Assembly: GCA_965276635.1 (NCBI GenBank)
Contig: CBDIBC010000004.1
Location: 186,001-250,000, forward strand
Reading direction: 5' to 3'
Length of the DNA stretch: 64,000 nucleotides
Source: CBDIBC01 sp965276635
GTDB taxonomy: Bacteria; Actinomycetota; Acidimicrobiia; Acidimicrobiales; Palsa-688
Both the position numbers and the translations under genes were made by a program. The notes under the pieces are model-generated. The model was given only the letters and a program-made list of their open reading frames with translations. It did not search any database and had not been told where the DNA came from. Shown in pieces: positions 52,412-61,473 of the stretch; the first letter of the stretch is position 1; each line of letters starts with the position of its first letter.

Positions 52412-53473
52412 ATGGACGTCTCTCCCAAGACGCTGCGCGAGGTCGAGTTCCGCGAGAAGATGCGGGGGTATCACCCCGAGGACGTGGACCAGTTCCTCGA
52501 GCAGGCGGCCGCCGCCCTCGAGACGATGCAGGACAGGCTCCGCCAGGCGGTGGAGCGGGCTCAGCGCGCCGAGGCTGCGGCCGCGGCCGCGCCGCCGCCC
52601 TCACCCGACACCAGCGCCCACGACGACACGCTGAAGCGGACGCTCGTGCTGGCCCAGCGCACCGCCGACATGGCGGTGGCCGAGGCGCGTGAGCAGGCTG
52701 CCCGCATCCTGGCTGGCGCCGAGCAGAAGGCGCAGGGAGTCATCGCCGAGGCCGAGGAGCGCGCCCGGCGAGCCCACGAGGAGAGCCTCGGTGGCATTCG
52801 ATCCGAGCTCGGCAGCCTGGAAGCCCTGCGGCAGCGGGCCCAGTCCGAGGTCGATCTGCTCAGCCGCTGGATCGACGACCACCGGACCCATATCGCCAGC
52901 TCCCTGCGCGAGGCGCTCTCGGTGGTCGAGCGCTCCGGGGCGTTGTCCGCCCCCCCGGCTAGCACCCCGATCGAAGGGGCGCGCCGGCCGGCGCCCACGC
53001 CCGACCCGGTCGCGGCGCCCAGCCCGACGACGCATCCCCCCGGCTCGTCGCCGCCGGTCGACCCGCCGGCGCGCCAGACTGCGGCGTCGCCCGGCGCACC
53101 GCCAGCCGCCTCCGGCCCGCCCCCCTCACCGCCACCGGCCCGTCCGGTGGCGCCCCAGCCTGCTGTGGCCGGGGCCGGCGCATCCGGACCGCGGCCGAGT
53201 GGCGGCCGTCCCGTCGTGTCGGCGCCGTCCGCCGGTCGGGCCGCTGCGGTCGCGCCGGCTCCCCGGCCGCCGTCCGACGACGGCCCCGAGACGGTGGTGT
53301 GGCACCCGGGCGCGGACACCGGTGGCCAGATCAACCTGACGGGGGGCGGCGACGAACCGACCGGTGAGCACGGGGCCATCGAGGCCCACGAGCAGGCCCT
53401 CGACGACTTCTTCGACGACGGCGAGGCGACCGACGACCGCCGCTTCGGGGGCCGTCTGCGGCGCAGGCGCTAG
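52412..53473 (+). CDS. divIVA: Polar growth/division protein DivIVA (Wag31-like)
   Basis: 353 residues. N-terminal membrane-binding domain with SPKTLREVEFREKMRGYHPE and VDQFLEQAAAALETMQDRLR, then coiled coils to about residue 165, with a long Pro/Ala-rich spacer (about 175-290) and an acidic end before a basic RRLRRRR-like tip. DivIVA marks negatively curved membrane and in actinobacteria directs polar wall synthesis. The Pro-rich spacer is longer than in Bacillus DivIVA but common in actinobacteria. Confidence 0.94.
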   Translation: MDVSPKTLREVEFREKMRGYHPEDVDQFLEQAAAALETMQDRLRQAVERAQRAEAAAAAAPPPSPDTSAHDDTLKRTLVLAQRTADMAVAEAREQAARILAGAEQKAQGVIAEAEERARRAHEESLGGIRSELGSLEALRQRAQSEVDLLSRWIDDHRTHIASSLREALSVVERSGALSAPPASTPIEGARRPAPTPDPVAAPSPTTHPPGSSPPVDPPARQTAASPGAPPAASGPPPSPPPARPVAPQPAVAGAGASGPRPSGGRPVVSAPSAGRAAAVAPAPRPPSDDGPETVVWHPGADTGGQINLTGGGDEPTGEHGAIEAHEQALDDFFDDGEATDDRRFGGRLRRRR

Positions 53474-53565
53474 CCGTCGACCGAGCGGATCGATCGTCTC
53501 GGGCCGCCGCCGTCACGCCGGACCGCTAGGGTTCTCGGTCGAACGGTTCTGGGGAAGGTGATGGC

Positions 53566-54654
53566 GTGCTGCTGATCGTGACCATCGGGCTGGTGCTCGC
53601 TGGTGTCGTGCTGTTGATCGTCGGGTTCGTCAGCGACTCGCTGGGCTACATCTACGCGGCGATCGTCTGCGCCGCCATCGCCGGTGCCGCGCTGCTGCTG
53701 TTCACTCGCCTGACTCGACGGCGGGCTACCCGGTTGGCCATGGTCGGCGCCGGCGGTGCCGACACGGCCTTCCTTGACGGGCGCAGCGGTGCCGAACCGG
53801 CGTACGCCCGTTCGGGTGCCACGAGAGAGCGGGAGCCGGCGGCGGGACCTGCGCCTCCGAGCCGGGCCAGGGCCGCCGCGCCCGGGCCGTACGATGACGA
53901 TCCCACCGGCCTGGCCGCCGCCGACGACCGCCGCCCTCCCGCCGGGCGGGGCCGGCAATTGGATGACGACATCGAACGGGTCCCCCCCGCTCCCAGCAGC
54001 AGCCGGGGTGGACGTCCCGGCGCTCGGGCCGACGATCCCATCCTGGCCCCCGCCCCGGCGGGAATCGACGACGACTTCGGTGAATGGGACGACGATCTGG
54101 TCTTCCCCATCGAGGCCTACGACGACCTGCGAGCCAGCGACATCGTCCCGCTGCTCGACGAGCTCGAGCCCGACGAGCTCGACGACGTACGCGACCGGGA
54201 GGAGCGCGGCGAGCAGCGCCCCGCCGTGCTCAACCGTGTCGCCGAGCTGCTCGGCGAGGCGGCCCCTCCGGTCGCCGCCGCGCCTCGGTCGCGCCCTCCG
54301 GCCCGGGCGGTCGACGAGCCGGCGCCCCGCTTCGACGCCAGGGACAACGGCCGGGTAGTGCCGCTCTCGGACGCCAGCCCCGACCATCGCGACGCGGCCC
54401 CGGCTCGCGCCCAGGTCCGACCGGCCCCGTCCTCTGCCGCGGCGCGACCCGCACCGGCCGTCCCGGGAGCGCCGGCGGCCCCGGGGACGACCCCGACCGA
54501 GCCCATCGCCGGCTACGCCACCATGCGGCTTGGTGAGATCCTCGGCCGCCTGCGCAGCCTCACTCCCGACGAGCTCGACGTCGTCGAGGCCGACGAGCGG
54601 GCCGGAGCCAAGCGGGCTGCCGTCCTGAACCGCATCAAGCAGCTGCGCGGCTAG
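53566..54654 (+). CDS. Membrane protein with two copies of a helical module, unknown function
   Basis: 362 residues. Two membrane helices at about 1-22 and 28-48, a disordered Pro/Ala/Arg stretch, then a module near 185-228 (YDDLRASDIVPLLDELEPDE, then LDDVRDREERGEQRPAVLNR) and a second copy at 317-362 (YATMRLGEILGRLRSLTPDE, then LDVVEADERAGAKRAAVLNR). I recognise the module as one that recurs in actinobacterial proteins, without a known function. Its place after divIVA hints at an envelope or polar role. GTG at 53566 with GGGGAAGG upstream; a TAGGGT at 53527-53532 may be the -10. Convergent with ileS. Confidence 0.75.
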   Translation: MLLIVTIGLVLAGVVLLIVGFVSDSLGYIYAAIVCAAIAGAALLLFTRLTRRRATRLAMVGAGGADTAFLDGRSGAEPAYARSGATREREPAAGPAPPSRARAAAPGPYDDDPTGLAAADDRRPPAGRGRQLDDDIERVPPAPSSSRGGRPGARADDPILAPAPAGIDDDFGEWDDDLVFPIEAYDDLRASDIVPLLDELEPDELDDVRDREERGEQRPAVLNRVAELLGEAAPPVAAAPRSRPPARAVDEPAPRFDARDNGRVVPLSDASPDHRDAAPARAQVRPAPSSAAARPAPAVPGAPAAPGTTPTEPIAGYATMRLGEILGRLRSLTPDELDVVEADERAGAKRAAVLNRIKQLRG

Positions 54655-54664
54655 CCAGGAGCCC

Positions 54665-57600
54665 TCAGCCGACGGTGGCCATCTGGATGGCCACCACCGC
54701 CCCGTCGGGCAGCGTCGATGCCACCCACCGGCCCGCGTCATCGGGGCCAGCTGTGTCCTCGACGAGGTCTATGGACACGGCGAGCGTCTGGCTGGCCAGC
54801 CACGCCCCGTGGGTCACCAACGCGTCGAGCACGACCCGATCGCCACTGATCTCCAGTCGGATGCGGTCACTGACCGAAAGGCCGTTGTCGCGGCGCTGGG
54901 CCTGCACCTGGCGGGCCACGTCGCGAGCGAGGCCCTCGGCGCGGAGGGTGTCGTCGGGCTCGGTGTCGAGGACCACCACGCCCACCCGGCCGGGCAGCGC
55001 CCGGGTGCTCCGTGCGGCACGGGGCGCCAGCTCGAGGGCGAACTCGTCGGCTTCCAGCTCGGCTGCGCCCACCCGGGCCCGGCCACTGTCGAGCAGCGAC
55101 CAATCACCGGCTTTGGCTGCGGCCGCCACCTTCGGCGTCGCCGGCCCAAGGCGCGGCGCGGCGACCTTGAAGACCACGGTCATCGTGCGGGTGGCGTAGC
55201 GGTCCACATCGGAGGTGAGCACCACGTCCTTGACGTTGACCTCCTCGGCGATGAGGTCGACGAACGGGGCCAGACGATCGGCGTGGGGGGACGCCACGGT
55301 GAGCGTGGCGAGGGGTAGGCGGGCCCGGAGGCGCTCGGCCTTCCGGACGGAGTGGGCGGCCGAGCACACGTCGCGCACGGCGTCCATGGCCGCCACCAGC
55401 TGGGCATCGGCCGGCAGCGAACGATCGTCGGGCCAGTCGGCCAGGTGCACGGAGTCGATGTCGCTCGCCGCCAGGGAGCCGATCTGCAGGGGCGGCCAGA
55501 TGGCGTCGGTCGTCAGCGGGAGCAGGGGAGCGGCCACCCGGCAGAGGACGTCGAGGACCGTCCCGAGCGTGTCGAAGGCGGCCTGGGTGTCTTCTTCCTG
55601 GCCGGCGCCGGTACCCCAGAATCGGTCACGGCTGCGGCGGATGTACCAGTTCGTGAGGGCGTCGAGGAAGGTCTCCACGGCCGAGCAGGCACCGGAGATG
55701 TCGTAGGCGTCTAGCGCGGCCGTGGTCGTGGTGACCAGGTCACGCAACTTGGCCATCACGTAGCGGTCCAGCACGTGAGCGGAGGCGGTGGTGGCCAGGC
55801 TGGCCCGGCGCCCATCGGCGTTGGCGTAGAGGCTGAAGAAGTACCACGCGTTCCACAGCGGGAGGAGGGCACTGCGCACCGATGCGGTGATGCCCTGCTC
55901 CTCGACCACGAAGTCGCCGCCGCGCACCACCGACGACGACAGCAGGTACCACCGCATGGCGTCGGAGCCGTGCTGGTCGAAGACCGCTTCTGGGTCGGGG
56001 TAGTTCCGCAGGCTCTTGGACATCTTCATGCCGTCGCTGCCGAGCACGATGCCGTGGGCCAGGCAGGTGGAGAAGGCGGGCCGATCGAATAGGGCGGTGG
56101 CCATCACATGCAGGACATAGAACCACGCCCGGGTCTGGCCGATGTACTCCACCACGAAGTCGCCGGGGAAGTGGTGATCGAACCAATCGGCGTGCTCGAA
56201 GGGATAGTGCACCTGGGCGAATGGCATCGATCCCGACTCGAACCAGCAATCGAGCACGTCGGTGACCCGGCGCATCGTCGACTGGCCCGTCGGGTCGTCG
56301 GGATTGGGACGGGTCAGGTGGTCGACGGCCGGGCGGTGGAGGTCGGTGGGGCGCACCCCGAAATCGGCCTCCAGCTCGTCCAGGCTGCCGTAGACGTCGA
56401 TGCGCGGATAGCGGGGGTCGTCGCTGCGCCACACCGGGATGGGCGAGCCCCAGAACCGGTTCCGGGAGATCGACCAGTCCCGCGCCCCCTCCAGCCACTT
56501 GCCGAACGACCCCTCCTTCACATGGCCGGGGACCCAGGTTATGTCGGCGTTGTGGGCAACCAGGCGGTCCTTGATGGCCGTCACCTCCACGAACCACGAC
56601 GTGACCGCCTTGTAGACGAGCGGTGTCTGGGTCCGCCAACAGTGCGGGTAGGCGTGCACGTAGGAGTCGGCCCGCACCAGCACCCCCCGTTCGCGGAGGG
56701 CCCGGATGACGGGCTGGTTGGCCTCGAAGACCTGTAGCCCCTCGAAGTCGGGAACCTCGGCGGTGAAGCGGGTGCGATCGTCGACCGGGCAGACGACCGC
56801 GATGCCGGCTGCCGCGCACGCCGCCTGGTCGTCCTCGCCGAAACCGGGGGCCATGTGGACAACGCCGGTGCCGTCGTCGGTGGTGACGAAGGCGGCGCCG
56901 AGCACCACGAAGGCATTGGCGGCGTCGGCGAACCATGGGAACAGCGGCTCGTACCGGCGCCCGACCAGCGCGGCACCGGCGATGGTGCCCAGCAGCTCCG
57001 CCCCGTCGAGCTGGGCCTCGTAGTTGGCGGCCGTCGCCTCGCCCACGATCACTCGCTCGCCGTCGCGGCGGTAGACGGCATAGGCTACGTCGGGACCGAC
57101 GGCCAACGCCAGGTTCGACGGTAGCGTCCACGGCGTGGTGGTCCATACCCACACCGAGACCGCCCCGGCTACCAGCTCGGGGGCGGTGGGGTCGGGTTCG
57201 AGGGAGAAGGCCACGGTGACCGCCGGGTCCTGGCGATCCCGGTAGGCGTCGTCTTGGCGGGTCTCGGAGTTCGACAGGGGCGTCTCGCATTCCCAGCAGT
57301 AGGGCAGCACGCGGTAGGCCTCGTAGAGCAAACCCTTGTCGTAGAGCTGCTTGAACGCCCAGATGACGCTCTCCATGTACGAAAGGTCCATGGTCTTGTA
57401 GTCGTGCTCGAAGTCCACCCAGCGGGCCTGGCGGGTGACGTAGCGCTCCCACTCCCTCGTGTAGCGCAGCACCGATTCCTGGCAGTAGCGGTTGAACCGA
57501 TCGATGCCGTACTCGGTGATCGGCCCGCGTCCGGAGACACCGAGCTCCTTCTCGGCCTGGGTCTCCGCGGGCAGGCCGTGGCAGTCCCAGCCGAAGCGGC

Positions 57601-57880
57601 GTTCCACCCGCCGCCCCCGCATCGTCTGGTAGCGGGGGATGGCGTCCTTCACGTAGCCGGTCAGCAGGTGGCCGTAGTGGGGGAGCCCGTTGGCGAACGG
57701 CGGTCCGTCGTAGAACACGAACTCGTTGGCCCCGTCGTCACCCGCGGGCCGGCCCTCCACCGAACGGGCGAACGTCTTCTCCGTCGCCCACCGCTCCAGC
57801 GTCGCCTCCTCCAGCGCCGGGAACCGGGGCGACGCAGGGACGGCAGGGTAGGGGGCACCGGGACCCGGGGTGGAGGGCAT
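54665..57880 (-). CDS. ileS: Isoleucyl-tRNA synthetase (eukaryotic-like, type 2)
   Basis: 1071 residues. Class I synthetase: HIGH motif as HYGH at 68-71 and KMSKS at 619-623. GWDCHGLPAE and the length above 1000 mark the type found in eukaryotes and many actinobacteria, which tends to be resistant to mupirocin. The editing (CP1) region contains the expected WTTTPWTLPSN. ATG at 57880 is chosen for fit with homologues; the frame is open further to 58213 but would overlap the divergent dksA-like gene. Only 10 bases separate its stop from the preceding convergent gene. Confidence 0.95.
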   Translation of the reverse strand: MPSTPGPGAPYPAVPASPRFPALEEATLERWATEKTFARSVEGRPAGDDGANEFVFYDGPPFANGLPHYGHLLTGYVKDAIPRYQTMRGRRVERRFGWDCHGLPAETQAEKELGVSGRGPITEYGIDRFNRYCQESVLRYTREWERYVTRQARWVDFEHDYKTMDLSYMESVIWAFKQLYDKGLLYEAYRVLPYCWECETPLSNSETRQDDAYRDRQDPAVTVAFSLEPDPTAPELVAGAVSVWVWTTTPWTLPSNLALAVGPDVAYAVYRRDGERVIVGEATAANYEAQLDGAELLGTIAGAALVGRRYEPLFPWFADAANAFVVLGAAFVTTDDGTGVVHMAPGFGEDDQAACAAAGIAVVCPVDDRTRFTAEVPDFEGLQVFEANQPVIRALRERGVLVRADSYVHAYPHCWRTQTPLVYKAVTSWFVEVTAIKDRLVAHNADITWVPGHVKEGSFGKWLEGARDWSISRNRFWGSPIPVWRSDDPRYPRIDVYGSLDELEADFGVRPTDLHRPAVDHLTRPNPDDPTGQSTMRRVTDVLDCWFESGSMPFAQVHYPFEHADWFDHHFPGDFVVEYIGQTRAWFYVLHVMATALFDRPAFSTCLAHGIVLGSDGMKMSKSLRNYPDPEAVFDQHGSDAMRWYLLSSSVVRGGDFVVEEQGITASVRSALLPLWNAWYFFSLYANADGRRASLATTASAHVLDRYVMAKLRDLVTTTTAALDAYDISGACSAVETFLDALTNWYIRRSRDRFWGTGAGQEEDTQAAFDTLGTVLDVLCRVAAPLLPLTTDAIWPPLQIGSLAASDIDSVHLADWPDDRSLPADAQLVAAMDAVRDVCSAAHSVRKAERLRARLPLATLTVASPHADRLAPFVDLIAEEVNVKDVVLTSDVDRYATRTMTVVFKVAAPRLGPATPKVAAAAKAGDWSLLDSGRARVGAAELEADEFALELAPRAARSTRALPGRVGVVVLDTEPDDTLRAEGLARDVARQVQAQRRDNGLSVSDRIRLEISGDRVVLDALVTHGAWLASQTLAVSIDLVEDTAGPDDAGRWVASTLPDGAVVAIQMATVG

Positions 57881-57981
57881 GGCCCCCACGATACGGGGAA
57901 CAAGGAGGTGGGCCCGGGCGTTATTCGCCTCGAAATCCGCCTGCTGCGGGTTTCGCAACTCACCGACGGGTCGCGGCGTGC

Positions 57982-57987
57982 TACGGT
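57982..57987 (+). promoter_or_regulatory. Possible -10 box (TACGGT) of the DksA/TraR-like gene
   Basis: TANNNT hexamer 35 bases before the ATG at 58023; a good AGGAG ribosome site lies at 58015-58019, so this gene is not leaderless. Confidence 0.4.
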
Positions 57988-58022
57988 CCGCGCTCCGCAA
58001 CGAGCGGAGGCACAGGAGTTCC

Positions 58023-58592
58023 ATGCCCAGAGCGCAGAAGTCCACCAGCTCAGCCCCTTCGCCTGCCAAGGCGACCAAGCGCACGGCCGCAGCCAAGGCG
58101 ACCAAGACCACGACGTCCAAGGCGGCGGCCAAGCCGGCCGAGGCGGCCACCGAGACGGCGTCGACCCACGGCGCCGACCACCCCGCGCCCAAGGCCGCCA
58201 CCGTCGCGGCCAAGGGCGCCAGGAAGCAGTTCTTCGCCGCGCAACGCGAGCGGTTGCAAAACGAGCGCCAGACCTACACCCGCCAGGCCGACGAGCTGAA
58301 GGCCCAGGCCGACTCCCTCGCGCTCGAGCACGAGCCCGGCGACGTCCAGTTCGACGAGGAGGGCGGCGAAGGCGGGACCTCGAACGTCGACCGCGAGCTG
58401 GACCTGGTCCTGTCCGGCCAGGCGCGCGCCACCATCCTGGAGATCGACCGAGCCCTGGCCAAGCTCGACGACGGCACCTACGGCAGCTGCGAGAAGTGCG
58501 GAACCGCCATCCCCGAGGCCCGCCTGGAAGCCCTCCCGCACGCGTCACTCTGTGTGGCCTGCAAGAGCGGCGGCCTGTCCTCCCGGCGATAG
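58023..58592 (+). CDS. DksA/TraR-type zinc-finger protein with Lys/Ala-rich N-terminus
   Basis: 189 residues. The first 65 or so are Lys/Ala/Thr-rich with repeated AKATK units, resembling histone H1-like or HU tails. A helical hairpin follows (FFAAQRERLQNERQTYTRQA) and a zinc finger C156-x2-C159-x17-C177-x2-C180 (CEKCGTAIP, SLCVAC). DksA/TraR proteins bind RNA polymerase through its secondary channel; actinobacterial forms with these tails are poorly known. Divergent from ileS; ATG with AGGAG 3 bases upstream. Confidence 0.88.
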   Translation: MPRAQKSTSSAPSPAKATKRTAAAKATKTTTSKAAAKPAEAATETASTHGADHPAPKAATVAAKGARKQFFAAQRERLQNERQTYTRQADELKAQADSLALEHEPGDVQFDEEGGEGGTSNVDRELDLVLSGQARATILEIDRALAKLDDGTYGSCEKCGTAIPEARLEALPHASLCVACKSGGLSSRR

Positions 58593-58653
58593 CGGTCCGG
58601 TCGCCGGGCGTCGCGACGCGGTCCGCCGGGCGGGAGGAACCGACCTCCACCGG

Positions 58654-58659
58654 TAGCAT
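58654..58659 (+). promoter_or_regulatory. Probable -10 box (TAGCAT) of lspA, leaderless layout
   Basis: Hexamer ends 8 bases before the GTG of lspA, without a ribosome site. Confidence 0.5.
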
Positions 58660-58667
58660 CCGGTCCC

Positions 58668-59183
58668 GTGGCTGACCCGCAGCATCCTGGCGCCAACCGG
58701 CTGGTGGTGGTGGCGGTGGGGGTGGTGGTGGTCGCCGTCGACCAGGTGACCAAGACCTGGGCCCTCCACCATGCCTCACCGCCCCGTCATGTGGTCGGCC
58801 CGCTGTGGTGGTGGTTGACGACGAACCCCGGCGCCGCCTTCGGCATCGGCGGCGGGACCACGCCGGTGGTGGTCGCCGTCGTCGCTCTCCTCGTCGCCGG
58901 GCTGCTCGTGTTCGGGCGCCGAGCCAGCCGCACCGCCACCCTCCCGGTCACCGTCGCCCTCGGTCTGGTCGTCGGGGGCGCCGTCGGGAACCTGGCCGAC
59001 CGTCTCTTCCGGCACCATCACGGGCAGGTCATCGACTTCATCGACGCCGTCCGCATCGGCCGGCACGACCGTTGGCCGATCTTCAACGTGGCCGACGCCG
59101 CCATCGTCGTCGGTGCCGTCGTCCTGGTGATCGGTTACTCGATGTCCCAGCGCAGTGCCGTGCGGACCGACGCCGCCACGTGA
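58668..59183 (+). CDS. lspA: Lipoprotein signal peptidase LspA
   Basis: 171 residues, four membrane helices; cleaves signal peptides of diacylated prolipoproteins. Family motifs: VDQVTKTWAL, TNPGAAFGIG, GGAVGNLADRLF (first catalytic Asp), VIDFIDAVRI and IFNVADAAIVVG (second Asp). One likely client, the LivK-like lipoprotein, is encoded 1 kb downstream. GTG start; stop overlaps the rluD start in GTGA. Confidence 0.96.
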   Translation: MADPQHPGANRLVVVAVGVVVVAVDQVTKTWALHHASPPRHVVGPLWWWLTTNPGAAFGIGGGTTPVVVAVVALLVAGLLVFGRRASRTATLPVTVALGLVVGGAVGNLADRLFRHHHGQVIDFIDAVRIGRHDRWPIFNVADAAIVVGAVVLVIGYSMSQRSAVRTDAAT

Positions 59184-60136
59184 CGCCGGCCTTCGACGAC
59201 ATCATCCCCGTGGCGCTGGAGGGAGAGCGGGTGGACCGGGCCGTCGCCCTCCTCACCGGCCGGCCCCGCCGCGAGGTCGGTGCCATGGTGGCGGACGGCG
59301 CGGTTCGGCTCCGCCATGTGGTGGTATCCAGCCGCAGCGCCAAGGTGCACGCCGGCGACCGCCTGGAGGTGACGGCCACCGCCACCGCCGCCGCCGAGCC
59401 GGCGCTGGTGGCGGACCCGTCGGTGACCATCGCGGTCGTCTACGAGGACGCCGACATGTTGGTGGTGGACAAGCCGGCGGGACTGGTGGTCCACCCTGGA
59501 GCCGGGAACCCGCACGGCACCTTGGTGCAGGGCATCGTGGCGCGCTACCCCGACGTGGCTGCTCTCGGCGTCGCGCCCGGGTCCGAGCACCGCCCGGGCA
59601 TCGTCCACCGTCTGGACAAAGGGACGTCAGGATTGTTGATGGTTGCCCGCACCGCTGCGGCCCGGGATGGCCTCACGGCGCAGCTGGGTGCCCGAACGGT
59701 GAGCAGGGGCTACGCCGCCCTGGTGCGCGGCACGGTGGCCGACGACGCCGGCCTGGTGGACGCGCCGCTCGGGCGCAGCGATCGGGACCCGACGCGCATC
59801 AGTGTCCGCGCCGGAGGACGCCAGGCTCGCACCCGCTACCAGGTGCAGGCCCGGTACTCCCGGCCGGTGACGGCCACCCTGATCGACTGCCGCCTGGAGA
59901 CAGGACGGACCCATCAGATCCGCGTCCACCTGGCTGCCATCGGCCATCCCGTGGTCGGCGACCGCCGTTACGGCGACCGCGGCGGTCCGCCCGGATGGCC
60001 AGGACTGCCCGCCGACCGGCCTTGGCTGCACGCCGCGTCGCTGGCGTTCACCCACCCGGCGACGGGTGTTCCGCTCTCGTTTGCCTCCCCGCTACCGGCG
60101 GATCTGCGTGACGTTCTCGTGACGATGGTTGCGTAG
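59180..60136 (+). CDS. rluD: RluD-type 23S rRNA pseudouridine synthase
   Basis: 318 residues. An S4-like N-terminal RNA-binding part (ERVDRAVALLTGRPRREVGA) precedes the RluA-family catalytic domain with D146 in VHRLDKGTSGLLMVART; also VVDKPAGLVVHPG and TGRTHQIRVHLAAIGHPVVG. Architecture fits RluD (positions 1911/1915/1917 in E. coli numbering), though RluC is not excluded. GTG overlaps lspA, a frequent pairing. Confidence 0.92.
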   Translation: MTPAFDDIIPVALEGERVDRAVALLTGRPRREVGAMVADGAVRLRHVVVSSRSAKVHAGDRLEVTATATAAAEPALVADPSVTIAVVYEDADMLVVDKPAGLVVHPGAGNPHGTLVQGIVARYPDVAALGVAPGSEHRPGIVHRLDKGTSGLLMVARTAAARDGLTAQLGARTVSRGYAALVRGTVADDAGLVDAPLGRSDRDPTRISVRAGGRQARTRYQVQARYSRPVTATLIDCRLETGRTHQIRVHLAAIGHPVVGDRRYGDRGGPPGWPGLPADRPWLHAASLAFTHPATGVPLSFASPLPADLRDVLVTMVA

Positions 60137-60162
60137 TCCGACCTGGCGGCGAGGCGCAGGTC

Positions 60163-60186
60163 TAGTGTGTGCCCTCGTTCGAACGA
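60163..60186 (+). promoter_or_regulatory. Probable -10 box (TAGTGT) and 12-base palindrome before the livK-like gene
   Basis: TAGTGT at 60163-60168 is followed at 60175-60186 by TCGTTCGAACGA, a perfect palindrome at the likely transcription start, which could be an operator for a regulator of the amino acid transporter. Confidence 0.5.
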
Positions 60187-60203
60187 CGCCCGGGAGGCAG
60201 AGG

Positions 60204-61388
60204 ATGGCACGTGCAATGACGGGGGCGCTCAAGGCGGCGGCCGTGGTAGGGATCGCTGGTCTGGGCCTGGCCGCATGCGGCAGCTCCAAGTCGTCGACCA
60301 GCAGCTCGGGGTCAACCGCGGCGGGAGGCTCGGGCTCCTCGAAGTCGGTGAACATCGGCTTCTTCGGAGCGCTGACGGGCTCGAATCAGGCGCTCGGCAT
60401 CAACATCGAGAACGGCGAGAAGCTGGCCCTCAGCCAGTACATGGCCACCAACCCGGCCGTGAAGGTCGCCCTGAAGGCCTTCGACAGCCAGGGCGACCCG
60501 TCGCAGGCATCTAACGGTGCCACCACGCTGATCGGCGACAAGGTCGTCGCCGTGATCGGCCCGGCGTTCTCCGGCGAGTCCAAGGCCGCCGACCCGTTCT
60601 TCCAGCAGGCCGGCATCCCGACCGTCTCGGCGTCGGCCACGAACGTGGCGCTGGCCCAGCAGGGCGACAAGTTCTTCCATCGGGCGCTGGCGGCTGACGA
60701 CGCCCAGGGCCCCGGCGACGCCGACTACCTGGTCAAGACGCTGAATGCCAAGACCGTCGCCGTCATCGACGACTCCAGCTCCTACGGCCAGGGCCTGGCC
60801 GACTACGTCCGCAGCCAGGTGAAGACCGACGGGGCCTCCGACGCGCTCGACGATCATGTCGACCCGAACGGCCAGGACTACTCGTCCACGATCAACAAGA
60901 TCGTGGCGGCCAAGCCGGCGGCGGTGTTCTACGGCGGCTACTACGACGCCGCCGGCCGGCTGGTCAAGCAGCTGAAGGATGCCGGCTACACGGGGGCATT
61001 CTTGTCCGGTGATGGCTCCGAGGACCCGCACTTCATCACCGACGCCGGCGGCGCCACCGCGGCGAATGGGGCATACCTGTCGTGTGCCTGCGAGGACACC
61101 TCCACCGCCGCCAACGCCCAGGCGTTCAACGCCGCCTACCAGGCGGCGTACGGCACCGGCCCGCAGATCTACTCGGCCGAGGCCTACGATGCCACCAACT
61201 TCGTCCTGGCCGGCATCAAGGCCGGCCACACCACGCCGGGTGCCATCAACACCTACCTCGGCACCAGCAGCTTCGTGGGCATCACCAAGACCCTGAAGTT
61301 CCAGGCCGACGGCAACATCTCGGGCGGGACCATCTACGTCTACCAGGTGAAGAACGGCAAGATCACCCAGATCGGCACCACCAACTGA
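60204..61388 (+). CDS. livK: Branched-chain amino acid ABC transporter, substrate-binding lipoprotein
   Basis: 394 residues. Signal peptide with lipobox L22-A-A-C25, so the mature protein is lipid-anchored; a Ser/Gly linker follows, then a type I periplasmic-binding fold (VNIGFFGALTGSNQALGINI, AVIGPAFSGESKAADPFFQQ, YNGGY-like YGGYYDAAGRLVKQL). The closest known members bind Leu/Ile/Val or related solutes, but the ligand is uncertain. ATG at 60204 has GGGAGG 6 bases upstream. It heads the transporter operon. Confidence 0.92.
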   Translation: MARAMTGALKAAAVVGIAGLGLAACGSSKSSTSSSGSTAAGGSGSSKSVNIGFFGALTGSNQALGINIENGEKLALSQYMATNPAVKVALKAFDSQGDPSQASNGATTLIGDKVVAVIGPAFSGESKAADPFFQQAGIPTVSASATNVALAQQGDKFFHRALAADDAQGPGDADYLVKTLNAKTVAVIDDSSSYGQGLADYVRSQVKTDGASDALDDHVDPNGQDYSSTINKIVAAKPAAVFYGGYYDAAGRLVKQLKDAGYTGAFLSGDGSEDPHFITDAGGATAANGAYLSCACEDTSTAANAQAFNAAYQAAYGTGPQIYSAEAYDATNFVLAGIKAGHTTPGAINTYLGTSSFVGITKTLKFQADGNISGGTIYVYQVKNGKITQIGTTN

Positions 61389-61473
61389 CCGCACCTTTCC
61401 CGCCTCCGACCGGGCCGGTCCGGCGCCAACGCCGGGGCCGGCCCGGCTGTCTGCCGCCGGTCCGGGAGGTCCG

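Noticed and set aside
57881..58213. Upstream extension of ileS
   Set aside because: It would run through the promoter and start of the divergent DksA-like gene; the sequence before the ATG at 57880 has no similarity to IleS.
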